Origin: Neelides folsomi
Lineage: Eukaryota; Arthropoda; Collembola; Neelipleona; Neelidae
NCBI GenBank assembly: GCA_034687125.1
Contig: JAQGBZ010000141.1
Span: forward strand, 86,480-150,479
Direction: 5' to 3'
DNA: 64,000 nt
In this document: positions 13,934 through 25,400 of the stretch, piece by piece
Position numbering within the stretch: position 1 is the first letter of the stretch
Layout of the letters: the number at the start of each line of letters is the position of its first letter
Position numbers and translations under genes: made by a program
The notes under the pieces: model-generated
Database searches by the model: none
Told to the model about the DNA's origin: nothing
What the model saw: the letters and a program-made list of their open reading frames with translations, nothing else

Positions 13934-16384
13934 ATGAGTTGTGCTACTTGGATTGGAAGGTTCATCTCACGGGCCCTTTTAATCGGAATTCAAACAAACG
14001 TCCGTCGACAATCAGTCATTGTAGATTACATTCGCGGTCCTCGCAGTCTTTCAACTGGAATTTCATCCGAAGATGCCAACAGAATAGTTGAGAAGCCCGA
14101 GGACTATTTAAACAATAACGTTAAATCGCGACAGTTAATTGCGAGTGAGATGTGCAGATCACTTCAAAACCGTTGGCAAGATTTGCGTCTCGGTCCCGGA
14201 TTTGTTTCGGTCGTGTCGGGACTTCCTAAGGATTTCTCGGCATCAAAGTTTCGAAGAGGACAATTCGGTATTAAACTCGTTATTAATACCTATTATAAAT
14301 AATTGATATTTAGTCTCATTTTAATTTGTTGTTTATTTATGAATTTTTCAGGGGACGACTCCTGGTTCATAGCCCGGAATAAAGTTGCGGATGTTTTGGG
14401 TAAATAATTCATTTCACACCTATAAACATTAAAGTTACTGATTGACTTTAAATATGAGTAATTGTAATGAGAGCGGGTTGTGGGTTTTCGTTTCACCCAA
14501 TCTCGACAGAACCCACCCAGCCGCGCTCTCGCTCGCATCGCATCGCAGCATAATATTCGATTGAACATACCAATTACACCCCTTTGCGATTTTCGATGCA
14601 AAGAGTGGCAGCGTGGTGGCACCGGACGATCCACACCACGAGAACTCCCAAAAATTGTTCCTTCCGGAGAGGGGACGGGGAGGACTTCGACCTACCCTGT
14701 CCTCCCCCATTTTAAAATTGGAGCGATCTCCATTTACCTAATGACCTCCATTCCCTTCAAAGCCTCAGCTCCTGGAGCGAAGTGTAGACATTTCCCTCAT
14801 TCGGCATGGCATTCCTTTGTCGCATTGTCACTAACGCTTACGCTCGAGTCGAGCGACCGGGTCGAGCCATTTGGTCCGACAAGACATGACACCATCTAAT
14901 AATTTTATTCATCGGGTCTTTTTGAAAACGAGATTAACTCACAAAAGAGTTTTCTATTTTTTGATCGTATAAACCTTTTAACAATTGTTGCAATTTACAT
15001 TGCATGGGTTTTAAGATTTGCACTGTTTTATTGATTAGTCGTCGAAATGGAGATTTTGTAAGAATTAATTATTGGTTAGGAGTTTCCCCCTTCTTTAAAA
15101 CAATAAATATAATTGGTATTTTTGGTATATATTTACTATAACTTACAATTAGTAGTTATCAAATCATTCATTATAAGTATAGGTATGTATTTAGTTTCAT
15201 AAAATTAACTTATAATTTTATTTGCAGGAATTGCCGATGGAGTCGGGGGGTGGAGAAATTACGGTTCGTTACACATCACTCATTAATTCATTAAAAGCTT
15301 CCAAATCATTTAGCACTTGCACCCGCATAGGTAATATGAATTCGCTTTTACGATCTTTTTCTGATTTATTTTTAGGTCTTGACCCTGGAGAATTTTCATT
15401 TTCTCTCATGAAAGCCTGTGAATTTCAAGTTGAAGCAGGATGGTTTGTGCCTTCAAAGCCAGAGAAACTCCTTGCCACTGGATACAATCGTATTCAGCAA
15501 AATAATAATGTTCAAGGTAAAAACTTAACTAGTGAGTGAGCTGAGAATAAAACAACAACGGGGTTGGTTGATAAATTTAAACTAATAATTAAATTGATTT
15601 AAATAGGGAGCAGTACAGCTTGCGTAGTCGTCCTTAGTCGTGAAGATGCTGTTCTCTACTGCGCCAATTTAGGAGACTCTGGTTTCTTAGTCGTTCGGTC
15701 AGGAAAAATTGTTCATCGTTCTGAAGAACAAACTCACTGCTTCAATACTCCTTTCCAGCTATCCTGCCCTCCTCCAGGAGAAAATGTCTTATGTGACAGG
15801 TGCGGGATTTATAGAAGTCTTAACAATAACTAACTGCTAAATTATTATATTATCCATTAAATAATTAAATACGCTTTCAGCCCCGATTCGGCCGAAATTT
15901 CAAAGCTTCCAGTCAACGATGGTGACGTGATATTTCTAGCCACTGACGGTGTATTTGATAATCTTCCTGAAAGTCTTTTGCTTTCAGAACTTGCAAAGGT
16001 ATGTCTCTCATTTCTTGTAATTTATGATAGTTTTTGTCAAAAATATATTTTTACAAAAATTAATTCAATTTGTTATGGTGAATATAATTTAGGTCGAAGG
16101 TGAAAAAGATCCTGCAATGCTTCAAAAGGTCGCAAATTCAATTGTACTTCAATCTCGAACACTCGCATTCGATTCGAAATTCCTTTCGCCTTTTGCCCGC
16201 AGCGCACAAATGAATGGAATCAACACTATTGGTAAGATTTTTATCATACAATTTGTATTAGGTACAAATTATCACAATCCTTTTAATTGCTTTATATAAA
16301 AATAAACGAATTATCGATTTTGAATTAGGTGGGAAACCAGACGACATTACTGTCTTATTAGCTACCGTCGCAATGGGAAAGTAA
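13934..16384 (+). CDS. PPTC7: PPTC7-type mitochondrial PP2C phosphatase
   Basis: PPTC7 (yeast Ptc7) is a PP2C-family Mn/Mg-dependent phosphatase of mitochondria, linked to COQ7 dephosphorylation, coenzyme Q synthesis and restraint of mitophagy. Eight exons, 13934-14267, 14352-14399, 15228-15263, 15376-15516, 15607-15799, 15881-15998, 16093-16231 and 16329-16384, join in frame to 354 aa, against 304 in human. PP2C landmarks are GDDSWFIA (112-119), the metal-binding [11 protein letters not shown] (130-140), [41 protein letters not shown], the metal-binding [10 protein letters not shown] with D273, and the C-terminal [11 protein letters not shown] with D341/D342. The first 40 residues are basic and hydroxylated with few acids, as in a mitochondrial presequence. 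The start is the first ATG in the exon. Intron 2 contains an unusual GC-rich island. Confidence 0.96.
14470..14900. promoter_or_regulatory. GC-rich island inside PPTC7 intron 2
   Basis: Intron 2 of PPTC7 (14400-15227) is AT-rich except for this segment of about 430 bp, which is GC-rich and CpG-containing (CGCGCTCTCGCTCGCATCGC, CTCGAGTCGAGCGACCGGG). Frames on both strands are open by chance but carry no known domain. Size and abrupt edges suggest an intronic enhancer, an alternative promoter, or an inserted fragment. It does not interrupt the PPTC7 reading frame. Confidence 0.4.
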
Positions 16385-17147
16385 TTATCCCTTTACCTTA
16401 AAAATATTATTTGATTGCGTTTTCCCTTGATGTGTTATTAGTAAACCTGTATTAAAGTGATACATAAAATATACAAGTGTGTTGGGAAATAGATACATAA
16501 AATAACGTGAAAATATCAAGTTGCAAATGTATATTTTGTCCAAAGATTATTTTATTGTAGGAATCCAATGACTACTTTTTGTATATAGGTATACATAACA
16601 CCCTTTTAATTCTTGACTCTTTTTTGAATTCTTTCTAGAATGCGTCTAGTTTTTTAAACTTTTTATTTTGCTCATGATTGTTTGCTCTTTTTCGAATATT
16701 TTGAACTTACTATCTCGTCAATGATTAATTTTCTCCTAGTCATTAGTCCTCCTCATATTTTAACAAACCTTAGATATGTTGAAGGATTCACAAAAATTCC
16801 TAAATCTCCTAATCCTTAGATATAATATTTAAGTCTTTTAACTATTGGTCCTTTTCAATATCTAATTGTTTAACTAAACTATTCACTACTGCATAAACAA
16901 TCTTGATTTCAAAACTTGTATTTAAGTATAAACTATATATAAAGATTTGAACATTTGTGCTATCTGTTATTGATGAAACGAATGTTATAAATATGTAAAG
17001 TTGATAATTTGATATGTACAGAAGAGGGGGGATATAGCTGGTTTGTTTAATTGCTCTATGTATTTAGATATTGCTAAACGAAATTCCCCATGATAATGAT
17101 ACATTATGAACCTTATAATTTGACCAAGTTTTGTATATTTATAATTG

Positions 17148-17260
17148 ATTTGTTTGAGGGATGCTTATCTTTGGCCAGATGGACTATTTAGACATCCACC
17201 GACGTGGAAAAGAGAAGGAAGATGATCTCTCAGTGTTTGAAGAAATTGCAAAGCTCATGT
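17148..17260. repeat. Left arm of a diverged inverted duplication
   Basis: This arm of about 113 bp is the imperfect reverse complement of 17449-17561. Shared blocks include GACATCCACCGACGTGGA, AGAAGGAAGATG, TCTCTCAG and GCAAAGCTCATGTA. On the minus strand it reads like the right arm (MSFAI, RRWMS, IPQTN) but contains a stop codon, so it looks like a decayed copy. The two arms could fold into a long hairpin with a loop of 188 bases. Confidence 0.7.
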
Positions 17261-17448
17261 AAGATTTCTTAATTTACGCATGAAACAACTGAAGAATAAG
17301 CCCAAATTCAACTTCGTCGTTCACTGAATTGGCTACCAATTCGAAGATTTCTCCTGTGTGCAATTGAAATAAGCTCATGGCTTCATTTTCTTCTGGCGCG
17401 AAGAAAATACAATACGCGCTAAGAAAAAACATCTACAATATACTTTGT

Positions 17449-17561
17449 ACATGAGCTTTGCAATTCCTTCAACTACATTTCTGAGAGACCATCTTCCTTC
17501 TCCACGTCGGTGGATGTCTCAATCGTCAATCCAGCCAATGATAAACATTCCTCAGACAAAT
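17449..17561. repeat. Right arm of a diverged inverted duplication
   Basis: This is the partner of 17148-17260 in inverted orientation. On the plus strand it lies within a 73-codon open frame (17445-17666) that stays open through MSFAIPSTTF, PRRWMS and INIPQTN. The matching part of the left arm is broken by a stop. I do not recognise the encoded sequence. It may be a fragment of a repeated element or of an unknown gene. Confidence 0.65.
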
Positions 17562-19476
17562 TATGCATTTGGGGAATTTCATTATTTAGTAAAATGGCAA
17601 ATCAGCCCTATGAACATGTCTCCCCCATCATCTTGGGCCATTAATGGCCAACTTTTATGTATGTGATATATGTTGAATTAATGTAAGTTAGTCTTAAGAA
17701 GGTAGGCATTTTAAAATAAGTTTCTTAGTATTTCTTGAACACATGATTACAAATTAGATTTTAAATGAAATTGGGTCTATTAGAAAACCCGCAATTTACA
17801 TTTTGGTTATATTAAGTATATACATCTATAGGTAATTTTTTGGCATGCTTAATTAAATTTTATTTACTCTCAAATAATTGTTAGTTTGTAATAGTCGAGG
17901 ATTTGATTTTGTTAGAAAGCGTTTAAAAAGTAAATGACGACGAAATTAAACATAAAGAATCTCGTTACATTAAATTCATTCTACAACTACTCTGTAACTC
18001 TATTAACAAGTCTGATACGATTGTACGTGCTTAATCACACAATTTAAAACGCATTTATGTAAAAATAAGAATTTTTACTAGCCCTAAATATCTCATCAAT
18101 ATAAATAGGTATTAGTAATTTATCTGTAAATATCAATATTCGTAATGAAATAAGAAGTGTGAATTTCATGACAGGATTATGGGTCAAGTACTATAATACA
18201 TAATAATATCTACTAATATGTAATAAATATTTAATGTAATATGTAAACCAAATAATGGAAATATATAAAACAAAAATGTCTTATGCGCTATCATACGATA
18301 GCATGAATACTACGAATATACGAGGTGTATTAAGTTGTTGATAACATGTAAATCATATATTTAAGTTTACCTATAATACATGTAATGTATGAAAAATACA
18401 ATAGAAACCAACCTAGGAGGATTTTTCATTTCAAAGAAACGAAGCCTTAATTGAAAATTATCATTCACATTCAGGGAAGAATATTTTCATTTAATGAGTT
18501 ATGTGCAATAAGTTGGTTGATATGCCAAAATGGCATTTACTTAACGTACTAATAAAATCATCCAAAATCTCCTTAAAACCGATAGGATAAAGTGAGTTAA
18601 AGTAAGAAAAAGTATATTTATAAAGACATGTCAAGTTAATGCTCACACTGTTCATATTAAATAATTACCTAGGTATATGAAATGCATTTTGTGTTACAAA
18701 TACAATATAGCATTATATTACTGAATGAAAATGAACTTTGTGACCCAATTGTGAATTTGAGATTCACAAGAAAATGTATCTTATTAATTAAATAGTTTAT
18801 TTAGTTGGATGCATGTTTATGTACTTATTATTAAATGTTTTTTTAATTAATTAGATTTTTATTCTTTTATGACTTTCAAAGAAAAATTGTTAACAAAGAC
18901 ATTTAAAAAATGTAAATTAGCTAAAATTAAAGTTGTAATTATCTATTACTATTGTGATAAACACTTAAATCGCTTTTTTTATTTCGTACGCCTAAAATAT
19001 TGTAATTTGGAGCAGTCTATTCATAAATTGTTTATGTAATACATAGTTGCTAATGATAGTTATCATCGGATTAAAGTAGGTATACATATGGAGTAGGTAC
19101 AAGCTTCGAAAATTGAAAGAGTTATTTTCATTAGTAAATATTTTGTTACTTTTAAATCACCGAACTTCTTATGTTGATCAAATGGAATGAAGGCAATAAT
19201 AACTGTAAGTATAAATGTTGATAAATACCGTGTTATGTCCCTTTCAATATATCGATTCAAAATAGTAAAATTTTACAGAAAATTTAAATGACAAAGACTA
19301 GGATAGTTTAAAAGTGTGTTCTTAAATCATCTATAATGTTTGTAGATCTATCTAACTTACAAAAGAATGAAATACAAACACGATCAATAAAGATTACTTG
19401 TCAACTCGTTTTTGTTACATTGGCATAAACCCTCCAATAAATATGATACCTGGGAGAGGAATATTTAAACTCTTTT

Positions 19477-19482
19477 TTTATT
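19477..19482 (-). terminator. Probable polyadenylation signal of Derlin-2
   Basis: This reads AATAAA on the minus strand, about 50 bases after the Derlin stop codon, a normal spacing for a 3' end. Confidence 0.45.
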
Positions 19483-19530
19483 AGAAATAGAAATAAATTG
19501 ATACAATATACATCTCGTTATACGGGATAT

Positions 19531-20977
19531 CTAATTTTCCCCTTGGTTTTGCCTGTTCTGGGGGAGATCGTTGTGAGTATCTTGAGGATTATCGCCAGTT
19601 TCTGGGTGTGGTCGTCGATGACGAGGGCGAGGAGAATCCTCGTCTTCACTTTCAGCTTCTTCTTGCTCTGCTTCATCCTCTCGTTGGTTCACATCTCCCC
19701 ATCCAAAACCTCCAGGCCTGTCTTCAGGAAGCGGATTGTAATTTGGATCTTCGTCAATTCGATCAAATATCATTTTCCTATAATTGTCGTAGATATAAAG
19801 GTTAAAAGTTTGAAATATGGATTTATAAAATGTACCATGTTATTGAATGTAGGAAATACAGCAACGACTTACAAAATTCTTGGCGTGACGAGCATACGAA
19901 AACCACCTGGTTGATTGGGAAATACGTCCTGGAGAAAATAGTAAATATGCCCAACAGAAATTCCAATCAAGTCAATTTGCACCGAATTTCCGAGAAGAAG
20001 GGAAAACCCCAAAATAACCAGGGGCAAGAGTGGAGCCTGCGATTATAAAGATCATGTAAAACTGGAAATGTAAATTATCTTATCGTTAGTTTGGTAAATG
20101 AGGTTCATTGAAAGCTTACTTGAAAGTTGAGAATTCCAAAGAAGTTCATCCTGACCATCGGATTCCTTCGTGACCAGACGTAAACCAGCATCAGAGTGAA
20201 CGCGTGGCCGAGGAAAATGAGATTGGCAAAGTATGCAATTATCTATTAAGAATCAATTTTATTCATCTCGTATTTTTATTCATTTCCTATTTGTATAATA
20301 TCAACAAATTATTAGCAAGTGTAAAAATAATTAATTAATCTAATAAAAACAAGTTCAACAATAAGATGTATTCAATTCTTACCAGCGTGAGAGTCGCTCC
20401 AAAAATGAACATCATGACAAAATCGGCGGTCTTTCCACGAAAAGACGACTCTTCAAGTGTTCGGCAATATCGATAAGTAAATATAATGTTAAATACAAAA
20501 TTAAAACTGAGTGTTCCGAAAAAAAGAAAATTTGTCACAAGTCTCCACCACTGAAATAATTCAATCATTGAGTTAGCATTAAAATATAGGGTGATTTAGA
20601 AACAATTAAAACAAAGTTCTTAAGCATTACAATTTTAATATTTAACTCTAATTGACAGATCCATATTGCATACAAAATCCCAAAATACCTGATAATGATG
20701 AATCACTAAATACGGATTAAAATATAGGTCATAGGGTGACACAAGTTCCATATGCTGTAAAAGTAAAAAAAGGTCTGCATTAATTCACAATTATCTTGAG
20801 GCATTTATTTTCCATTGATAAATAATAATTATAAATTTGAATTTTAAATATTAATTGGAGCATAAAAAGATGATGATTTTTTACCACTGCTAGTGTGGTC
20901 AACACACACGCCGTTGTATAGGCCCGAGTCACGGCGGGTATCTCCTGGTACACGCTCCATAATGACTGTTGAGCCAT
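19531..20977 (-). CDS. Derl2: Derlin-2-type ER-associated degradation factor
   Basis: Derlins are rhomboid-fold pseudoproteases of the ER membrane that help retrotranslocate misfolded proteins for ERAD with p97/VCP. Six minus-strand exons, 20885-20977, 20689-20754, 20383-20550, 20120-20242, 19873-20036 and 19531-19777, join in frame to 286 aa. The N-terminus [26 protein letters not shown], the WR motif in [12 protein letters not shown] (W55-R56), [69 protein letters not shown] and [20 protein letters not shown] all match Derlin-2/3. As I recall, vertebrate Derlin-2 ends soon after GGFAWG (about 239 aa). Here an acidic then Pro/Arg/Asn/Gln-rich tail of about 45-50 residues follows. No protease Ser/His pair is expected in this family. 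The gene shares a short divergent upstream region with the plus-strand PIP-box gene. Confidence 0.96.
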
Positions 20978-21250
20978 CGCTGACGATGAGTAGTTAAAGT
21001 CGGATATCTACTAAATGCAAATTTTAATTACCAGCCAAATAATAAATATGACGACAGCTACATGTTTTTTAAACTCTCCCTCATAAGGAGCAAAGGGTGA
21101 ACCAGGATCTAGAACCACGCGGGGTAAAAGGAGACATTTGGAATTTCACTTGAATATATAACTCGCTCATTTCTCCCTTTATTTAACCAAGAAAGAAAAC
21201 GGTAACATTTAAAAAAAATTGTCGCAAATCTAACGAATTGATTTCTCAGC
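20978..21250. promoter_or_regulatory. Short bidirectional promoter region (Derlin-2 / PIP-box gene)
   Basis: Only 273 bp separate the start codons of Derlin-2 (minus) and the small PIP-box gene (plus), so both promoters must lie here or in untranslated exons. The segment contains a CCACGCGGGG block near 21115 amid AT-rich sequence. I see no convincing TATA box position. Confidence 0.5.
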
Positions 21251-22406
21251 ATGGAGGCTTCACTCAACAACACCGAGAAAGCTTTGAATCTGTGCGTGAG
21301 AAAACAAGAAGTCCCGGAAGCTCCGAAGAAAATCAAACTAAAAAGGAAAAGGGCCGAAGCTGTCCCTGTGAGAAAGATCTCAACAATCCTTGGAACGAAG
21401 AAATCGAACGTTCTTGAAATTGCGGCGAAGAGCAATCAGAAGAAAATCACTCGCTTCTTCAAACAGAAAAAAAAGGTATTATTTTAATTATTTCTAAATA
21501 TTATTTAAATGATGTAACAATAGGTAAATATTCCATTCTTGTTTTTCAATCCACCCATTGAAAGATTTGGACATTATTGGGCAATTATTGGTATGTTTTA
21601 TCAATTGTGCATTCGGCATATAAGTATGTTTGCGAGACATTGATAGCAATGTTATTTTTAAAAGTTTAACTACCTTTCAATCATCTCAATTTCTCAATCG
21701 GAACTTTGAAAGGAAATTAATTTAGTAATAACTTAATGCAATGTAAACGGCGTCGAGATTCTCATTTGGAAATATTTATTTTGGCTTGCGGCTTTAATTC
21801 CATTTATTGACAATTTTAGTCTCGTTTAGAGAGAGTGAAATTTCAATTAAACAGCTATCAAATATCAGGCAGGTGAAGTCAATGCTGCGTTCGTCAATTT
21901 CACTGAAATTCATTTTCCTATATAAAAAAGCTATTTTATACATAATATACGAACTATACAGGGTAGCCCTTAAGTAACGCAAAATCACAAAATTACGATT
22001 GATTGAAAATTTTGCGTTACTTAAGGGCTACCCTGTATAGAGTACCATACTTTTGCGTTTTTTAATCCCTTATTACTACAAAAATAGTGCCCACACCGTG
22101 CATATGTTTAATGATTCTGTTTTACTTCATAGAATAAGGGACTTATTATATTGTAATCATAAAGGTTAAATGGCATTAAGTTAATTTTATCAATTTATTG
22201 AGCTCGAGTCTTAATTATTGTAATTTGAATCTTTAAAGATGGAGACTAAACTCGGGCTTAAGGAGCTGTCACCATTGAAGGACATCGTTCCACGACGGAG
22301 CCCGAAAAAGGCCCAAACCCAGGAACCATATCGGCCCAGTCCTGCCTTCGACGAAGTGACCGAGTTTCTTCGCGAGTACGAGCGACTCCGTGTGAACAAT
22401 AACTAG
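21251..22406 (+). CDS. Small basic protein with canonical PCNA-interacting (PIP) box, unknown family
   Basis: Two exons, 21251-21475 and 22239-22406, join in phase 0 to 130 aa. Visible features are a bipartite-type basic stretch KKIKLKRKRAEA (26-37), a canonical PIP box QKKITRFF (Q63, I66, F69, F70) followed by basic KQKKK, two Ser-Pro sites in the second exon (LSPLKD, RRSPKK), and a charged C-terminus FDEVTEFLREYERL. The PIP box has Thr at position 5 and a basic residue at +4, as in CRL4-Cdt2 degrons, but Arg instead of Asp at position 6. Length and mid-protein PIP box recall PCLAF/p15PAF, and the basic stretch plus PIP box recall p21/Dacapo, but I see no further similarity to either. Role in PCNA-dependent replication or repair is inference. 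The splice is AAG/GTATTA to TTTAAAG/ATG, and the polyA signal is close to the stop. Confidence 0.7.
21954..22040. mobile_element. Miniature inverted-repeat element (mariner-like TIRs)
   Basis: CTATACAGGGTAGCCCTTAA begins a 32-bp arm at 21954-21985, repeated as a perfect reverse complement at 22009-22040, with 23 bp between. The outer ends carry TA followed by CAGGGT, the form of Tc1/mariner-type termini with a TA target duplication. There is no coding capacity. The element sits in the intron of the PIP-box gene. Perfect arms suggest recent insertion or good preservation. Confidence 0.7.
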
Positions 22407-22440
22407 TGCCAACTGTCACTTATTTATGTTCAAAGATTAT

Positions 22441-22446
22441 AATAAA
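22441..22446 (+). terminator. Polyadenylation signal of the PIP-box gene
   Basis: AATAAA lies 35 bases after the stop codon at 22406, a typical spacing for a compact 3' UTR. Confidence 0.6.
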
Positions 22447-25400
22447 CTGTATTTTGGGTTTTAACGGTGTCGTCTGACTGTACATCTGCCTTATATGAAT
22501 AGTTATCCATCATGTCTTGGGCTTAATTCGCTCAGTCCGGAGGGACATAGGAAAAGGGTTGAAAAGGGCGTGATTTTGCCAAAATTTACAATCAGCATAT
22601 TTAAATTTAAATCCACACCATGGCTCAGTGGGACGTAATGAAATGTAAAGAGGAGCTTGAGTCATCTCTGAACTCAGTCTTTGTTGTTGTTGGGTCCTCG
22701 TTAAAGGGAGGTGAGTGGGGATAATTTATCTGATTGCAACAGAGGGATGTAGGTCAGCCCTTTTCATTGAAAGGTCATTTGTGGGAAAGAGGGTGAGGAA
22801 GGCTAACTGGACATGGTTGTGCGAATGGCTTCTGCCGCTCTCTCAAATTAATAAAGAAACACATGAGTTTGACATATGACATCGCGAAGAAGAGGGATTG
22901 TGCAAGACCTTCCTCCGACTCACTGACTGATGTTTCCCCCAATCTGACTCATCTCTCTCGTCGTCACTAGTCCGTGCAGGGATGTCCAATTCTCCAATCA
23001 GCCTTGGAGAGTCTCATCCTTACCCGACCGACCAAATCCTACAGACACGACTTGTGCACGAAGAAATGGCAGGAACAGGGGAATTGATCATGAGGAGCTA
23101 TATTTGTCTTCCTTGATTCGTTTTTTGAGGATATAGAATCCAATTTAGCAAGGCCGCCTCAACACAAAGGTTATTTATAGACTTTCCCAATTCTTTTCTC
23201 AATTGGACAGCGGCGGCTCTAGAGTGACGGACGGGGTAAAGGCAGATGAGCTTGATGATAGCTCCATACACACCTTGGTGAACAAGCAAGGATCTCCATT
23301 CTTCAATCACCATTATTTAATTCCCCATTACCCCATTGCATACACACTCTCTCTGACCTCAAACTTCTTCCCAATTCCTCCGAGCAGACGTTCAGGTAAA
23401 TCCCTCGACCATTCTGTACGTATGATGGTGGAGGTTTCCTAAAAAGGACCACGAAGCCGTTTCGCAGTCGAAACCTGTCATCATTTCTCGAATACCTAAA
23501 ATTGACAGCCTACACGACCGTCGGTCGCAATCACCGTGAGTGGAAATCCGGATTTCTGCTGCACAAAACCCTCACGTGGGTCATCTTATGACACAGACGA
23601 CGTAGGTCAGTGACCAGAACACCTTCCTCCGCGACTCAACCAGGGGTCCGAGAGTGAGCAATAAATCCACAATGTCCAGCCGCCTCTTCCTATTAATCCC
23701 ATGAGATTCTCATTAGGGCTTTTCCGCCTCCTCCGCAGCCTGGGCTGGGACCAGCTCCTGCTGTTGAATAATAGCCTCATCTTCAACAAGGTCTTTGCTG
23801 AGCACGAGGCTTTGTCTCTCACTTCTTATTAGGAACCAGGAAGATAATTGAATGAGATTTCCAATAAATTGAAAGATTCTTCGCACTTGAGAGAGGAGGA
23901 CAAAAAGTTTCCCTTGATCCCTCCTATTCAATCGAGGGTTGAGCGGTGTAATAACTACAACAAAAATGATAATGGTCTCTCTTTCTATTCACGCCGTGAT
24001 GAGATCGCATTGAGTCCCCAACGTCCTACCTGTGGTGGAAAACCTCAATTAATTAAATAAAATCTCTCTGTCAATTACGATGAATCGGACCGCCTCTTTT
24101 GTGTGGAGAGCTAATGGGTAGTTGGAGAAGAATGGAGAAGGAGCTCTTCATCCCTGTCTGATGAGGCCAACTCCCAGCGTCCCAACTCCCAAACGGCCGC
24201 TTCTCAGGAATCTCCAAACACCTCATTGAGAAGCGATATTTGTGGGATTACTGTGTTTGGGACTGAGGCGCCGTTAGCTCAGTTCATTAAAATTTTCACT
24301 TACTTTCAGGAAATGGGAGACAATCAAGGGGCAACAAAGGAACACCCAACGTCTCTCTCAGACACCTCGAGGAAAGAAAGGGCTGGGATGTCTTCATTCC
24401 CGTCATTGTCACTCGGTCCGCTCATCCCTTCATTCAGATATCATATTTATTTTGGTTTTCCTCAAGGACTGTTAGAAGATGTATGGGATCACGCCTCAGA
24501 ACATACCATTTGAATATAAATATGTTTATGAATGTGTGTTCGGTTGTAATTGTAATTTCATCTATGGGAGTTCTTCAATTACCCTTACACCTGACTTCCT
24601 CTATCCCATTCAATTATGCCCAACACTGCTCTCCATTATGCACGTATTCTTTCCAATTTAAATTTGAGAACGAGAAACCAGAAGCACTCGGCTGTAATTC
24701 ATTCCTGATTCCCTATCTATGTAGTGTGGAGGAAACGATGATTTCACATACCACCTGATGATATAAATTCAATGGCAAACACAGTTTTCCTATCTAACTC
24801 GATAAGCTCCCCTCAGTTTACACTATTTAATCTACAATTAATTAATGTGGTTGGAATCTGTAAGTATATATATGCTCATGGTTGGAGGGGAATTAATATG
24901 TGTGTTTTGCCAAGGAATGCTTGTTCAATTCACATGAATAACATATATCTTGTTCAACTCTGAAAGTCATTACATCTAACGAGGCTCGCTACACAGCCCT
25001 TCATCTCTTTCATGATCATGGTCAAGAAGCTGATAGCGTCGTCTTCTCGATGGACGTCGATTGTGCCTCGTCTAATCGAGGAAACCTTCTGCAATCTTAT
25101 AATGAACATTGCAATTTGGCTCCATTAACAATTACGTCTACATCTGTTCACCCGAGGGTGAGCGGATGGAACTTTTTTCTCGGACTCCTCGAGCCCAAAT
25201 TCCTCAAATTGGGAAATCGCTAATCATTCATTACAGTTGACCCAATATTAAACGTTCGTTACTTCGGGGATGAGATCATTCAACCTCAAAGGTTATTGAG
25301 CCGTCGTTGGGGTAAAATATCTATTTCTATGTGCATTTCCAATAAGCAGTGGGAGGGAATGCCCATTTAACCACTTAAAAATACCAAGAAGTTTTGGAAG

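Larger units (their letters stand above)
16385..19476. other. AT-rich region between convergent PPTC7 and Derlin genes
   Basis: The region lies between the 3' ends of PPTC7 (plus strand) and Derlin-2 (minus strand). It is AT-rich with no gene recognised, apart from the inverted duplication at 17148-17561. I see nothing else from 17.7 to 19.45 kb. Confidence 0.5.

Noticed and set aside
19498-19914. 138-codon plus-strand frame
   Set aside because: It is antisense to the last two Derlin exons, with no recognisable domain. Derlin conservation explains the openness.
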